The position numbers were made by a program, and so were the translations under genes. Of a DNA stretch of 64,000 nt, positions 38,020 through 47,420 are shown in pieces; the stretch's first letter is position 1; every line of letters begins with the position of its first letter. Under the pieces are notes generated by a model. That model was given only the letters and a program-made list of their open reading frames with translations, searched no databases and was not told the origin of the DNA. Location: positions 124,001 through 188,000 of the forward strand of contig NZ_JASISR010000002.1 in NCBI RefSeq assembly GCF_030063245.1, read 5' to 3'. This DNA comes from Paenarthrobacter sp. PH39-S1. GTDB taxonomy: Bacteria > Actinomycetota > Actinomycetes > Actinomycetales > Micrococcaceae.

Positions 38020-40008
38020 TTAACCGCCCTGGCGGGCGAGCAGCGTGGCCAGGTTCAGAGACACGCTCCCCACCCCCGTTACATCGTCATATCCCGCCGC
38101 CGTAGTAAGTGAGGTGTCCGTATCTGTGCTGATGAGATAGCTGAGCCCGGTGGACGGACGGGTGAACGCGAGTGCCTGGCGCGGGGTCTGCGGCTGGACG
38201 TCGCGGAAGAGGAACGACGCGTAGCGGGCCAGCAGGTAAACCGTCGGATTGGCGAAGCCCACCGTGCTGTGCGTGAGCTGCTGGGCTATGGCCATCTGCG
38301 CGGCCGTCACCGGTGAGGCCAACGATGTGCCCCCTACCGTGACGTTCTCGTACGGCCCGGTAGCCAAAGTCGTGTCATCAATGATCGGCCGGAACCCCGT
38401 CTGGTATCCCGTATAGGGGTCCGCGACTGCGGCAACGTCGGGAGAGACACGATGGCCATTGGCCAGCGCATCCGGAACGGCGCCGCGCTGGTAGGCGGGT
38501 TGATCAAACACCGCGCTCCGTCCGCCGCCGGCACCGAACCGGAAAGTTCCCGGCAACGGTCCCGCGTAGCTGAGGTTGCCCGCGCTGTCCTTCACGATGC
38601 CCTGCAGGGAAGATCCCCAGCCTGCTTCGAAGAGGTAGTTCCCATTCTGCCCGACTGCCAGACTGGTGCCGCCGACGGCGGTGACCCAGGGCGAGCTGGC
38701 GGGGAAGTCCGGCGATGTGTAGCCCAGCTTGGCGCGCTCATCGCCATTGTCGCCGGAGGAGAAGTACAGTCCGATGCCCTCCGCAGCGGCCTGGATGTGC
38801 TCGTTCACCTCCCCGGCCAGCACGTCGGCGGATACGTCCTCGCCCACATTGCCGTAGCTGTTGCTGACGATGTTTGCGAGACCGCCGTCAAGAATCGTGG
38901 CCATGGCCACGTCCAGGCCGGCGTTGCAGTTCGTGCCGCCCACATAAAGGACTTTCGCACCGGGCGCGAGCCCGTGGACGGCTTCGACGTCCAAGGTCTG
39001 TTCCGTCTGCCAGCCGCTCGGTTCCTGGCAGATCGCCTGGTCCGTGAACTCGGAGGGCGCAGGAACGATCTGCTCGTAGGTGCTGCCGTCCAGCACCGGC
39101 AGCCCCGCCGCCGATGAGAAGGTATTGACGTCCTCCACAATGGTCGGTGACGCGTAGGCGTCGATGATGGCGACGGTTTGTCCACGGCCGTCGATTCCGG
39201 CCTTTGCGTAGTCCGCGACGCCGTAGGCGCTTTGGAGCTGGGCTGGCTTGTAGCCGCAAATGTATGTCCCGTATCTCGTATTGCCGGCATAGGCCGGCGG
39301 TACGGTCACGGTGTTCTGGTCCCAGTAGTTTGAGCATGGCGTCGCCAGCACGGGTGCCGCCGCGGCGAACCGGTTCGCGGACGGTTCGTCCTGCTTCACC
39401 AGATCGGGGCGCGTCAGCAACCGGCTCTGGTCGATGCTGATCCCTTGGACTTTAGCTGCCAGCGCTGCCGGAAGCGACGGCGGCGCGGCAGGCGCCAGGA
39501 GCGAGGCACCACCGTGGCTGTACAGGTGCAGTTCGGTTCCGAATGCCGAGCCCATCCGGCCGGCGGGACCGCGGAAGACCACGAACTGCCGGCTCGCCGG
39601 AACGTCCGTGATGGTCATGCCCTTGGCCTTCAAATGCGCGACGACGGCGTCAACGTCGGCCTGAGTGGGCGAAAAACGCTGAATCCACTGCTGCGGGCTG
39701 AGCGGCTGCTTGTAGCTGCCGGAACCGGGCGTTGAAACAGCCGTTGCCGTGGCGATGGCGGCATCCACGTTACGCAGGCTCAAGAAGACTTCACCTTCCA
39801 CGGATGTGTCCGCGGCGGTGCCTAGATCGTTCGCAGCGGTGGCCCAACCGGGAACCGAACCGGGAAAGGCCTGGTTCGAGGGGGTCGGGGCAGCCATGGC
39901 TGCCGTGGCAGTGAGGCCCACCACGCAGGCTATACAGCTGCCGAGGGCGATTAACTTTGTGATCCTATTATTTGGGTGTGTCGAGTTGAGGTGTGTCGAG
40001 CTTCTCAT
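38020..40008 (-). CDS. secreted S53 family (sedolisin/kumamolisin) serine-carboxyl peptidase
   Basis: A 662-aa exported acid peptidase. Signal peptide to ~40 (LIALGSCIACVVGLTATAAMAA), then an inhibitory pro-domain (Pro-kumamolisin, ~55-190: VFLSLRNVDAAIATATAV…QFVVFRG). The catalytic domain follows: Glu and Asp four residues apart in TEQTLDVEAVHG, oxyanion Asp in YFSSGDNGD, nucleophile Ser in VGGTSLASPV, and a C-terminal Ca-site region (GYDDVTGVGS). It should self-activate outside the cell and digest proteins at low pH. The ATG at 40008 has GGAGGCT nine bases upstream; the longer frame does not. Confidence 0.92.
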   Translation of the reverse strand: MRSSTHLNSTHPNNRITKLIALGSCIACVVGLTATAAMAAPTPSNQAFPGSVPGWATAANDLGTAADTSVEGEVFLSLRNVDAAIATATAVSTPGSGSYKQPLSPQQWIQRFSPTQADVDAVVAHLKAKGMTITDVPASRQFVVFRGPAGRMGSAFGTELHLYSHGGASLLAPAAPPSLPAALAAKVQGISIDQSRLLTRPDLVKQDEPSANRFAAAAPVLATPCSNYWDQNTVTVPPAYAGNTRYGTYICGYKPAQLQSAYGVADYAKAGIDGRGQTVAIIDAYASPTIVEDVNTFSSAAGLPVLDGSTYEQIVPAPSEFTDQAICQEPSGWQTEQTLDVEAVHGLAPGAKVLYVGGTNCNAGLDVAMATILDGGLANIVSNSYGNVGEDVSADVLAGEVNEHIQAAAEGIGLYFSSGDNGDERAKLGYTSPDFPASSPWVTAVGGTSLAVGQNGNYLFEAGWGSSLQGIVKDSAGNLSYAGPLPGTFRFGAGGGRSAVFDQPAYQRGAVPDALANGHRVSPDVAAVADPYTGYQTGFRPIIDDTTLATGPYENVTVGGTSLASPVTAAQMAIAQQLTHSTVGFANPTVYLLARYASFLFRDVQPQTPRQALAFTRPSTGLSYLISTDTDTSLTTAAGYDDVTGVGSVSLNLATLLARQGG

Positions 40009-40178
40009 GAGGAGCCTCCGACTAAGCGGGCACCCTTTGCGCCCACACAACCGAGAGCCTAAACCCGCCCGGTGGCTCCGTACAGACCACCGCCGCAAGA
40101 TTATCCTGTTTTTTCAGCCAGCCAGCCGATTCCCGATGTGCATCCAGGGGATACCTCCCGAAGCCAGTGCGCCGCCGG

Positions 40179-40850
40179 CTACACCTGCTGGGCAAAAATG
40201 TGCCGTCGGACCCAGGCATGCATGGCGATAGCGGCGGCGGCGGAGGCATTGATGGACCGGGTTGAGCCGAACTGCGCGATGGACAGCGTTGCCTCGGCCA
40301 TGGCATGGACCTCGTCGGTCAGCCCCGGGCCTTCCTGACCGAGGACCAGGACGCAGTCCCGGGGCAGGTCATAGGTTTCCAGCGGAACCGAATCGGGGAA
40401 GTTGTCGATGCCGATCACGGCCAGCCCCTCCGACCTGGCCCACAGCACGAAGCCCGCAACGGACGGATGGTGGCGCACATGCTGATAGCGGTCCGTCACC
40501 ATCGCCCCGCGCCGGTTCCACCGCCGTCGGCCGATGATGTGCACTTCCTTGGCCAGAAACGCATTGGCGCACCGCACGACTGAGCCGATATTGAGATCGT
40601 GCTGCCAGTTCTCGATGGCGACATGGAAGTTATGCCGCTTGGCATCAAGGTCGGCCACAATGGCCGCATGATTCCAATAGCGGTACTCGTCAACCACGTT
40701 GCGCGTGTCACCGTTGGCCAGCAGCTCGGGGTCCCAGTGGTCCCCCGTCGGCATGGCGCCCTTCCATGGACCCACGCCCACTGCATGCTGTTGCGGGTCC
40801 ACGCCGGCCGTGCCGGCGTGGTCGGACTGGGGTTCGGACACGGTATGCAC
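40179..40850 (-). CDS. TrmH/SpoU family RNA methyltransferase
   Basis: A 223-aa SPOUT-fold methyltransferase. Motif 1 LNIGSVVRCANAF, motif 2 VLVLGQEGPGLTDEV and motif 3 STRSINASAAAAIAMHAW form the knotted SAM site. A basic stretch (RRRWNRRGAM) may touch RNA. The family 2'-O-methylates tRNA or rRNA; which nucleotide is modified cannot be told. I keep the start at 40850, but the first ~30 residues are poorly conserved, so a later start is possible. Confidence 0.9.
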   Translation of the reverse strand: MHTVSEPQSDHAGTAGVDPQQHAVGVGPWKGAMPTGDHWDPELLANGDTRNVVDEYRYWNHAAIVADLDAKRHNFHVAIENWQHDLNIGSVVRCANAFLAKEVHIIGRRRWNRRGAMVTDRYQHVRHHPSVAGFVLWARSEGLAVIGIDNFPDSVPLETYDLPRDCVLVLGQEGPGLTDEVHAMAEATLSIAQFGSTRSINASAAAAIAMHAWVRRHIFAQQV

Positions 40851-40945
40851 TCATCAAGAGTACCGGCGGCGCGGATGTGAGGAAGACCTCACCCGGCGGG
40901 AAGCCAAATCTGGAAGACTTATCCCCGGGCCTTTGTGTCCCCGCG

Positions 40946-41009
40946 ACTGGGATCAGGCCAAACTGGGATCCGGCCGATTTGGAATCAGACCATACTGGGA
41001 TCAGCGAAA
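40946..41009. repeat. 16-bp imperfect tandem repeat, four copies
   Basis: Four units of ACTGGGATCAGGCCAA type; the second and fourth differ by a few bases, and the third (TTTGGAATCAGACCAT) by more. The array is in the spacer between the divergent TrmH and HAD-IIA genes, 32 bases upstream of the latter's start. Confidence 0.8.
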
Positions 41010-41040
41010 ACAGCGATCAATCAACACGGGAGGCGCTGAA

Positions 41041-41835
41041 GTGGGAAACCTCGAACCGCGCAGGACACAGGATATCGAGTGCTGGCTGACGGATATGGAC
41101 GGCGTTCTGGTCCATGAAAACCAGGCCGTGCCCGGCGCCGTCGAACTGCTGCAGCGCTGGGTGGATACGTCAAAACGATTTTTGGTCCTGACCAACAACT
41201 CCATTTACACCCCGCGGGATCTTTCCGCCCGGCTCAGGGCTTCCGGGCTTGAGATACCCGAGGAAAACCTCTGGACCTCGGCGCTGGCCACCGCCCAGTT
41301 CCTCAAGGCGCAGATGCCGCATGGGAAGGCCTTCGTCATCGGCGAGGCCGGGCTGACCACCGCCTTGCACGAGGCGGGATTCATTCTCACGGACCAGAAC
41401 CCGGATTACGTGGTGCTCGGCGAAACGCGCACCTACTCCTTCGAAGCGATCACCAAGGCCATCCGGCTGATCGGGGACGGCGCCAGGTTCATTGCGACCA
41501 ATCCGGACGCCACCGGCCCCTCCAAGGAAGGCCCGCTTCCCGCCACTGGTGCCATCGCGGCACTGATCAGCAAAGCCACCAACAGGGAACCATACATTGT
41601 CGGCAAGCCGAATCCGATGATGTTCCGCTCGGCTATGAACCGCATTGAAGCCCACTCGGAGGCGACTGCGATGATCGGTGACCGGATGGACACGGACATC
41701 ATCGCGGGTATGGAGGCGGGGCTGCATACCGTCCTGGTGCTGACGGGGATCACCGGGCCGGACGATGTGAACGCCTACCCGTTCCGGCCGGACGAGATCC
41801 TGAATTCGGTGGCGGATCTGATTCCACATATTTAG
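41041..41835 (+). CDS. HAD-IIA family phosphatase (NagD-like)
   Basis: A 264-aa cytoplasmic phosphatase. Motif I CWLTDMDGVLVHENQAVPGA, motif II FLVLTNNS, the IIA cap between ~85 and 185, motif III lysine in YIVGKPNPMMF, motif IV MIGDRMDTDIIAGMEAGL. NagD relatives dephosphorylate small metabolites such as nucleotides or phosphoglycolate. The GTG at 41041 is chosen because GGGAGG lies eight bases upstream and the domain starts soon after; the open frame extends back to 40699 through the tandem repeat without similarity. Confidence 0.9.
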   Translation: MGNLEPRRTQDIECWLTDMDGVLVHENQAVPGAVELLQRWVDTSKRFLVLTNNSIYTPRDLSARLRASGLEIPEENLWTSALATAQFLKAQMPHGKAFVIGEAGLTTALHEAGFILTDQNPDYVVLGETRTYSFEAITKAIRLIGDGARFIATNPDATGPSKEGPLPATGAIAALISKATNREPYIVGKPNPMMFRSAMNRIEAHSEATAMIGDRMDTDIIAGMEAGLHTVLVLTGITGPDDVNAYPFRPDEILNSVADLIPHI

Positions 41836-41858
41836 CGGCTTCCGCGACGGGTTCTGCG

Positions 41859-41908
41859 CAAAATGACGGCGCTTCCCTCGAATGACGGCGGTGACCCTTG
41901 TCATTTTG
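41859..41908. terminator. inverted repeat between convergent genes
   Basis: CAAAATGAC (41859-41867) and GTCATTTTG (41900-41908) are perfect complements separated by 32 bases. A direct repeat AATGACGGCG occurs at 41862 and 41881. It lies between HAD-IIA (+) and pyrE (-) and may serve as a shared terminator. Confidence 0.45.
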
Positions 41909-41954
41909 GGGGAATGGCGTCACTAGTGACCTGCGGAAATCGGGCGCGGCCTAG

Positions 41955-42527
41955 TCAGAGACCCAGATCGGTCTTACTGAAGGCAAAGAGGTACGGGACA
42001 CCGGCCTCGGATTCGATGCGTTCCTTGGCGCCCGTGTCACGGTCGACGATGACGGCCACCGCCGCCACCTCCGCCCCGGCGCGCCGCAGCGCGTCCACCG
42101 CGGTCAGTGCGGAGCCTCCCGTCGTCGAGGTGTCCTCCAGCGCCACCACCCGGCGTCCACTGACCTCGGGGCCTTCGACTTGGCGGCCCATGCCGTAGGA
42201 CTTCTGCGCCTTCCGGACCACGAAAGCATCTATCGGCCGGCCCACCTCCGCGGCCGCGTGCATCACGGCGGTCGCCACCGGGTCAGCCCCCATCGTCAGT
42301 CCGCCGACGGAGGCTATCCCACTGATCCCCGCATCGTCCAGCAGAGTCAGTATGACCTGCCCCACCAACCGGGACGCTTCATGGTGCAGGGTGATACGGC
42401 GCAGGTCAATGTAGTAATCCGCCTCGGCGCCGCTGGAGAGAATCACCCTACCGTGGACCACGGCCAGTTCCTTGACAAGTTCAAGCAGGCGGGAGCGGGC
42501 AGCGGCGGGATCCAGGGGAGCGGTCAT
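41955..42527 (-). CDS. pyrE: orotate phosphoribosyltransferase
   Basis: A 190-aa enzyme adding ribose-5-phosphate from PRPP to orotate in UMP synthesis. [16 protein letters not shown] near the N-terminus, [32 protein letters not shown] (catalytic Lys loop) and the PRPP-binding motif [15 protein letters not shown]. The ATG at 42527 gives the family's normal length; ATG 42536 is an alternative. It is divergent from nadE with a 36-base spacer, so promoters overlap. Confidence 0.94.
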   Translation of the reverse strand: MTAPLDPAAARSRLLELVKELAVVHGRVILSSGAEADYYIDLRRITLHHEASRLVGQVILTLLDDAGISGIASVGGLTMGADPVATAVMHAAAEVGRPIDAFVVRKAQKSYGMGRQVEGPEVSGRRVVALEDTSTTGGSALTAVDALRRAGAEVAAVAVIVDRDTGAKERIESEAGVPYLFAFSKTDLGL

Positions 42528-42563
42528 GGATTCCATCTTATAAGGCGCAGTAGGCTTGCATCC

Positions 42564-43385
42564 ATGCGCGAACTTCAGGCGAGAATTATTGACGAAATGG
42601 GCGTCAGCCCGGGAATTGACCCCGCCGCCGAGACCCGCCGGCGGGTGGACTTCCTCAAGGAATATCTGCGCGCAACGCACACCAACGGCTTTGTGCTGGG
42701 CATCAGCGGCGGGTTGGACTCCACGCTGGCCGGGCGTTTGGCCCAATTGGCAGCGGAGGAGCTGGAGGCCGCGGGGACCGAGGCCCGTTTCATTCCGGTC
42801 CGCCTTCCCTATGGCGTGCAGGCGGATGAGGCCGATGCCCAGGCCGCATTGGCTTTTATCCGGCCCAAGGCGACCTGGACCTACAACGTGGCGGCAGCGG
42901 TCCATGGGTTTCAGGACGAGTACATCAACACCACCGGGGAAACTATCGGCGACTTCAACAAGGGCAACATTAAGGCCCGGGCCAGAATGGTGGCGCAGTA
43001 TGCGCTGGCAGGCGCGCACAACCTGCTGGTGATCGGTACAGACCATGCGGCCGAGTCCGTTACCGGTTTTTTCACGAAGTTCGGCGACGGCGGTGCGGAT
43101 GTGCTGCCCTTGTCCGGCTTGAACAAGCGGCAGAATCGGTTGCTGTTGCGCGAGTTGGGTGCTCCCGTACGGCTGTACCGGAAGGTGCCGACGGCGGATC
43201 TGCTCGATGGGGTTCCGGGGCGCACCGATGAGGACGAGCTGGGGCTCAGCTACGACCTGATCGACGATTACCTAGAGGGCAAAGACGTCGACCCAGCCGC
43301 TGCGGAGGCGATCGAGAAACGCTATCTGGCCACCAGACACAAGCGGACCGTCCCGGTTTCCCTGCTGGACACGTGGTGGAAGTGA
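42564..43385 (+). CDS. nadE: NH3-dependent NAD+ synthetase
   Basis: A 273-aa enzyme amidating deamido-NAD with ammonia and ATP in the last step of NAD synthesis. PP-loop [76 protein letters not shown], and C-terminal [19 protein letters not shown]. It lacks a glutaminase domain, as expected for the short class. The ATG at 42564 is the family start. The xth gene follows within 25 bases. Confidence 0.96.
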   Translation: MRELQARIIDEMGVSPGIDPAAETRRRVDFLKEYLRATHTNGFVLGISGGLDSTLAGRLAQLAAEELEAAGTEARFIPVRLPYGVQADEADAQAALAFIRPKATWTYNVAAAVHGFQDEYINTTGETIGDFNKGNIKARARMVAQYALAGAHNLLVIGTDHAAESVTGFFTKFGDGGADVLPLSGLNKRQNRLLLRELGAPVRLYRKVPTADLLDGVPGRTDEDELGLSYDLIDDYLEGKDVDPAAAEAIEKRYLATRHKRTVPVSLLDTWWK

Positions 43386-43407
43386 TGAGTTGGGTAGGTT
43401 GGATGTT

Positions 43408-44229
43408 GTGAACTCTGCCAAGCCTATGAAAATTGCCACCTGGAACGTCAACTCGCTGCGCGCCCGTGCGGACCGCGTGGAGGATTGGCTGCGCCGTACG
43501 GATGTAGACGTCCTGGCAATTCAGGAAACCAAATGCAAGGACGAGAATTTTCCCTGGGACATGTTCGAAAACAGTGGCTACGAGATCGCGCACTTCGGGT
43601 TCAGCCAGTGGAACGGCGTGGCCATCGCCTCACGGGTAGGGCTTGACGACGTTGAGCGGACGTTCGCGGCGCAGCCGGCCTTCGGCAAGGAGGACAAAGA
43701 CCCGATCCAGGAGGCCCGCGCCATCGCGGCGACCTGCAACGGGGTCCGGGTCTGGAGCGTGTATGTACCCAACGGCCGCAGCCTTACGGATCCGCATATG
43801 CCCTACAAACTGTCGTGGCTCAATGCCCTCAAGGACCATGCCGTCTCCTCTCTGACCGCGGACCCTGCGGCCCGGATCGCCCTGATGGGGGACTGGAACA
43901 TCGCCCCGCACGATGATGATGTGTGGGACATCGACTATTTTCAGCGCGAAGGCCTTACCCATGTCAGTCCTTTGGAACGCGCCGCTTTCCATGCCTTCGA
44001 AATGGCTGGCTTTGCCGACGTCGTGCGTCCTTTTAATCCCGGCCCCGGGGTCTACACCTACTGGGACTACACCCAGCTGCGCTTCCCCAAGAAGCAGGGT
44101 ATGCGGATTGACTTTGTGCTCGCCTCCCCCGCGTTGGCCGCCCGCGTCACCGGCGCGGCGATTGACAGGGAGGAACGCAAGGGCAAGGGTGCCTCGGACC
44201 ATGCCCCGGTCATTGTCGAGCTGGGATAA
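43408..44229 (+). CDS. xth: exodeoxyribonuclease III
   Basis: A ~273-aa AP endonuclease/3'-exonuclease of base excision repair. KIATWNVNSLRARADRVEDWL, IQETKCKDENFP (metal-binding Glu), WNGVAIASR, VYVPNGRS, LMGDWNIAPHDDDVWD (catalytic Asp/Asn), YTYWDYTQLRFPKKQGMRIDFVLASP and GASDHAPVIVEL (catalytic His). I chose GTG 43408, which has AGGTTGG upstream; ATG 43426 (MKIATWN) and TTG 43390 are also in frame. Close spacing with nadE suggests an operon. Confidence 0.94.
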   Translation: MNSAKPMKIATWNVNSLRARADRVEDWLRRTDVDVLAIQETKCKDENFPWDMFENSGYEIAHFGFSQWNGVAIASRVGLDDVERTFAAQPAFGKEDKDPIQEARAIAATCNGVRVWSVYVPNGRSLTDPHMPYKLSWLNALKDHAVSSLTADPAARIALMGDWNIAPHDDDVWDIDYFQREGLTHVSPLERAAFHAFEMAGFADVVRPFNPGPGVYTYWDYTQLRFPKKQGMRIDFVLASPALAARVTGAAIDREERKGKGASDHAPVIVELG

Positions 44230-44232
44230 CCC

Positions 44233-45075
44233 ATGCGCAGCGGGCTTTACCTAGGCGGGACGTCCCTCCCCTTCGTGTCCAGCCTGCGGATATTTTCCCC
44301 GATGAAGTCGTTCACCACCTTGGAGCAGCGCTACATCGAGGAACATCTGCTGCCGGACCAGAGCCGGTCGTCCGTGGATGTACAGGAACTCGCGGATTCT
44401 CTGGGCCGCGTCACTCGGGGGAACGGTGATCCGCTGCCCACCGCAGCCGCGGACAGGATCCGCACCCTGCAGCTGGTGGAGGACGGACCGCTGCTCTACT
44501 CCCCCGGCCAGATGGTGATCCGCTCCTCCGAGGCGGTCTCCGAGTTTCACCGCGGGCACACAGCTCAGCTGGCCAACCTGCTGGTACCGGAGCGGTTTTT
44601 GGAACCGCACCAGCGCCGGACCGAAGAATCCCCGGGGCACCAAGGCCCGCATTTCACCAGGATTTCCACCTGGGGCATTCCGTTCAGCTGGTTCGTTCTG
44701 GTGACCGAGGCCGACCGCACCGAGGTCGTTGAATCCGGCGGACACATTCTGACCGTGAGGATCCAGGTCCCCCTGAGCATCGGGATCAAGCGCGCCGAGG
44801 CCTGCATCGCCATGCTGGAGGAAACCGCGGCGGAGCTGGATCTGTACGATGAGCTGGACTCGGTTAATCATTGGCTCAACGATTTCCATGCGGAATCGGT
44901 GCTGGAGCTGGACTACGGCCCTGTGGCGGACCGGGTCTATCCGGATGATTCACCGATGGACGTCCGGCTTGGGCTGGAATGCCTGGCCGAGGGTGACCTG
45001 ACCGGCGCGGCCGCGGCCTACCGCAGACTGGCGACGCGTTGGATTCCGATCCGTCAGCGCGCCCGCGCCTCCTGA
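44233..45075 (+). CDS. conserved hypothetical protein, 280 aa
   Basis: I do not recognise the family. The protein is soluble, with an N-terminal SFTTLEQRYIEEHLLPDQ helix, then LADSLGRVTRGNGDPLPT. A central beta-rich region reads FTRISTWGIPFSWFVLVTEADRTEV…LTVRIQVPLSIGIKRAEACIAMLEE, and a helical tail LGLECLAEGDLTGAAAAYRRLATRW that looks like one TPR unit. It begins three bases after xth and could be co-transcribed with it. A start at ATG 44302 would trim an unlikely N-terminus. Length and composition support a real gene. Confidence 0.75.
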   Translation: MRSGLYLGGTSLPFVSSLRIFSPMKSFTTLEQRYIEEHLLPDQSRSSVDVQELADSLGRVTRGNGDPLPTAAADRIRTLQLVEDGPLLYSPGQMVIRSSEAVSEFHRGHTAQLANLLVPERFLEPHQRRTEESPGHQGPHFTRISTWGIPFSWFVLVTEADRTEVVESGGHILTVRIQVPLSIGIKRAEACIAMLEETAAELDLYDELDSVNHWLNDFHAESVLELDYGPVADRVYPDDSPMDVRLGLECLAEGDLTGAAAAYRRLATRWIPIRQRARAS

Positions 45076-45170
45076 CGACGGCTGATCCGGCACCGACCCC
45101 AGGTACCCGGCACGGCCCGGGCCGGCTTGGGCGGCTCCGCACGGCCCGGGCCACGCCGTCCCGGGAGCGC

Positions 45171-46184
45171 TCAGCGCCGTGGTGCCGCCGTCGTACTCCT
45201 AACGATCAGCCGGTGCGGGACCACGCGGTCGCGGATAGCCCCTGGCATTCCCGCCAGCTCGGCCATGAGCATCTGCGCCGCCATTGCTCCGTGTTCCGTC
45301 GGGTCCTGCCGGATGGTGGTCAGCCCGGCGGCCTCAGAAAATTCGTGGTCATCGATGCCGACGATGGACAAGTCCTCGGGGACCCGCAGCCCGCGCCGGT
45401 GAGCCTCAAACATCAGCCCCAGCGCCATTTCATCCGAGGCGCAGAAGACGGCCGTGGGCATCGGTGAGGGGCCGTCAAAAAGCCTGGCCGCCGCACGCAC
45501 ACCATTGAGAACCGTGTAGTCCCCCTCCACATCCCACTCCGGCCGCGGCTGCACGCCGGACTTGCGGAGCGCGGCTTCGAATCCATCTGTCCTCAGCCTG
45601 GGGACGGTGAAGTTCATTTCGTCCTCGGACCCTCCGTGCAGGTGGCCGATGTCCCGATGACCCAGATCGAGGAGATGCTGCGTCGCTGCTTCCGCTGCCA
45701 TCCCGTCGTCGATCCGCACGCTGCTGCAGCCTGCGACGGGGCCGCCGACGGCCACGAGCGGAATCTCGGTGCGGTGCAGGTGTGCCAGCTCGTCCGCGGA
45801 GAGCGACAGGCACAGCACCACCAGTGCATCAATCTGTTTGCGGACCAGGTTGTGGTTGAACAGCCCTTCCCGGTTCCTGGCATAGCCACCGAGACTGAAC
45901 AGCAGGAGATTGTATGAATGTTCCCTGAGTTCCCGTTCCACGCCCTCGATGGAGCGTCCGAAATACCAGCGGTCTGCAAACGGGGCCAGCACACCGATGG
46001 TTCGGGTCCGCCCCGTGGCAAGGGTGCTGGCCGACGGGGAGGCAACATAGCCCAGGTCTTCGGCGACGGCCAAAATCCTGGCCCGGGTGGCGGGGCTGAC
46101 TCTGGGCAGGCCCCGGATGGCGCGGGAGACCGTGGCCGTCGATACCTGCGCGGCCGCGGCAACGTCATCAATGCTTGCAGGCAT
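45171..46184 (-). CDS. LacI family transcriptional regulator
   Basis: A 337-aa repressor. HTH at ~3-50 (SIDDVAAAAQVSTATVSRAIRG…SPATRARILAVAEDLGYVA) with the hinge helix SPSASTLATGRTRTIG. The periplasmic-binding-like sugar domain follows (VRIDDGMAAEAATQHLLDLGHRDIGHLHG, AVFCASDEMALGLMFEAHRRGLRVPEDLSIVGIDDHEFS, TTIRQD). It lies at the end of the sugar transporter cluster and is the likely regulator of that cluster through the TGCAAGCGCTTACA site at 49945. Inducer probably an alpha-glucoside; inferred. Confidence 0.93.
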   Translation of the reverse strand: MPASIDDVAAAAQVSTATVSRAIRGLPRVSPATRARILAVAEDLGYVASPSASTLATGRTRTIGVLAPFADRWYFGRSIEGVERELREHSYNLLLFSLGGYARNREGLFNHNLVRKQIDALVVLCLSLSADELAHLHRTEIPLVAVGGPVAGCSSVRIDDGMAAEAATQHLLDLGHRDIGHLHGGSEDEMNFTVPRLRTDGFEAALRKSGVQPRPEWDVEGDYTVLNGVRAAARLFDGPSPMPTAVFCASDEMALGLMFEAHRRGLRVPEDLSIVGIDDHEFSEAAGLTTIRQDPTEHGAMAAQMLMAELAGMPGAIRDRVVPHRLIVRSTTAAPRR

Positions 46185-46290
46185 GCTGTCCTCCCATCGC
46201 AGCTCGCAGTTCGCAGCCCCGAATTCCGGTTCAATATCGTTGGTTCAGGCGGACCGGGGGTCGGGTCACCGGCAACCCCGGTCCGCCACC

Positions 46291-46530
46291 CTAGATATGG
46301 CGTCTTGCGCGCCGATCAGGCAGCCGGCGCCGGAGCCGGAGCAACCCCCAAAACGCCAGTACAACCGCCAGCAGACCCGTGGCCCAGCCTAGGGCCGGCT
46401 GGCCCGTGAATTCCATCCACACCGTGATAGCCAGCAGCACAAGTCCCCAGAATCCGAGGAAACCGAGGATCATGTCAAAGTCCTCGGCCGAGCGCTCCCT
46501 TTTGGCCTCCGGCGAGGGACGGAACGCCAC
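46291..46530 (-). CDS. small membrane protein of the sugar transporter operon
   Basis: A 79-aa protein with two likely membrane segments (MILGFLGFWGLVLLAITVWM and LGWATGLLAVVLAFWGLLRL) and a basic C-terminus (RRRLPDRRARRHI). The GTG start shares one base with the stop of the upstream permease (TAGTG), so it is co-translated. Its fixed place in the operon suggests a helper of the transporter; no family recognised. Confidence 0.75.
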   Translation of the reverse strand: MAFRPSPEAKRERSAEDFDMILGFLGFWGLVLLAITVWMEFTGQPALGWATGLLAVVLAFWGLLRLRRRLPDRRARRHI

Positions 46531-47420
46531 TATTTCACCGCCCCCGCCGTCAAACCGGCCACGATCTTACGCTGGAAGATCAGCACCATAATGACCAGTG
46601 GGATAACCACGATGGTTCCCGCCGCCATGATCGCCGTGTAGGGCTCCTGGTGCGGCTGGCTGCCGGCAAACGAGGCAATGGCAACGGTGACCGTCTGGGT
46701 CTGGTCGTTGGACATCTGACTGGCGATCAGGAATTCGTTCCACGATGAAATGAATGCCAGGATTGCCGTGGTGAAGACGGCCGGTGCTGCCAGCGGCATG
46801 ATGACCTTGCGGAAGGCCTGACCCTGCGTGCAGCCGTCGATCCGGGCCGATTCCTCCAGCTCCCAAGGCATCTCCCGGAAGAAGGACGTCAATGTGTAGA
46901 CCGTCAGGGGCAGGACGAAGGAGATGTTCGGAATGATCAACGCCTGGTAGCTGCCGATCCAGCCGATGTTGGTGAACAGCTGGAACAACGGAGTCACGAT
47001 CGCGACACCGGGGAACATCGACGCCCCGAGGATGAAGCCGAGTACCAGAAACTTGAACCGGAAGTTCAGCCGAGCCAAGGCGTAGGCAGCGAAGACCCCG
47101 AAGAGCAGGCCAATCACGGTCACGACGAGACCGATGAACAGGCTGTTGAGGAGTGCCTGGCCGAAATGATTTCCAAGGCTCGTGGAGAACGCCGTGACGA
47201 AGTTGTCCCAGGTGAAATGGGTGATCCATGGCGTCGTATCGAACGTGTAGCCGACATCCCGAAAGGCTGTCACCACCATCCAATAGAAGGGCAGCAGGCA
47301 CCAGATGAAGATCAGCACGGCGCTGATGTAGGTCCGGCTGCTTGCCCAGCGAGCGCGGTTACGGGCGGCGGTTTTGGGTGCCGTCGTGAGGACCGCGGGT
47401 TTCATGGTTGCGCTGCTCAT
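46530..47420 (-). CDS. carbohydrate ABC transporter permease (MalG type)
   Basis: A 296-aa inner-membrane permease with six predicted segments. The EAA loop that contacts the ATPase reads ELEESARIDGCTQGQAFRKVIMPLAAPAVFT, and the C-terminus ends IVAGLTAGAVK, typical of MalG. An N-terminal extension is basic. The start ATG overlaps the stop of the MalF-type gene (ATGA). No ATP-binding subunit gene is in the cluster, so a shared MsiK-like ATPase encoded elsewhere is likely. Confidence 0.94.
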   Translation of the reverse strand: MSSATMKPAVLTTAPKTAARNRARWASSRTYISAVLIFIWCLLPFYWMVVTAFRDVGYTFDTTPWITHFTWDNFVTAFSTSLGNHFGQALLNSLFIGLVVTVIGLLFGVFAAYALARLNFRFKFLVLGFILGASMFPGVAIVTPLFQLFTNIGWIGSYQALIIPNISFVLPLTVYTLTSFFREMPWELEESARIDGCTQGQAFRKVIMPLAAPAVFTTAILAFISSWNEFLIASQMSNDQTQTVTVAIASFAGSQPHQEPYTAIMAAGTIVVIPLVIMVLIFQRKIVAGLTAGAVK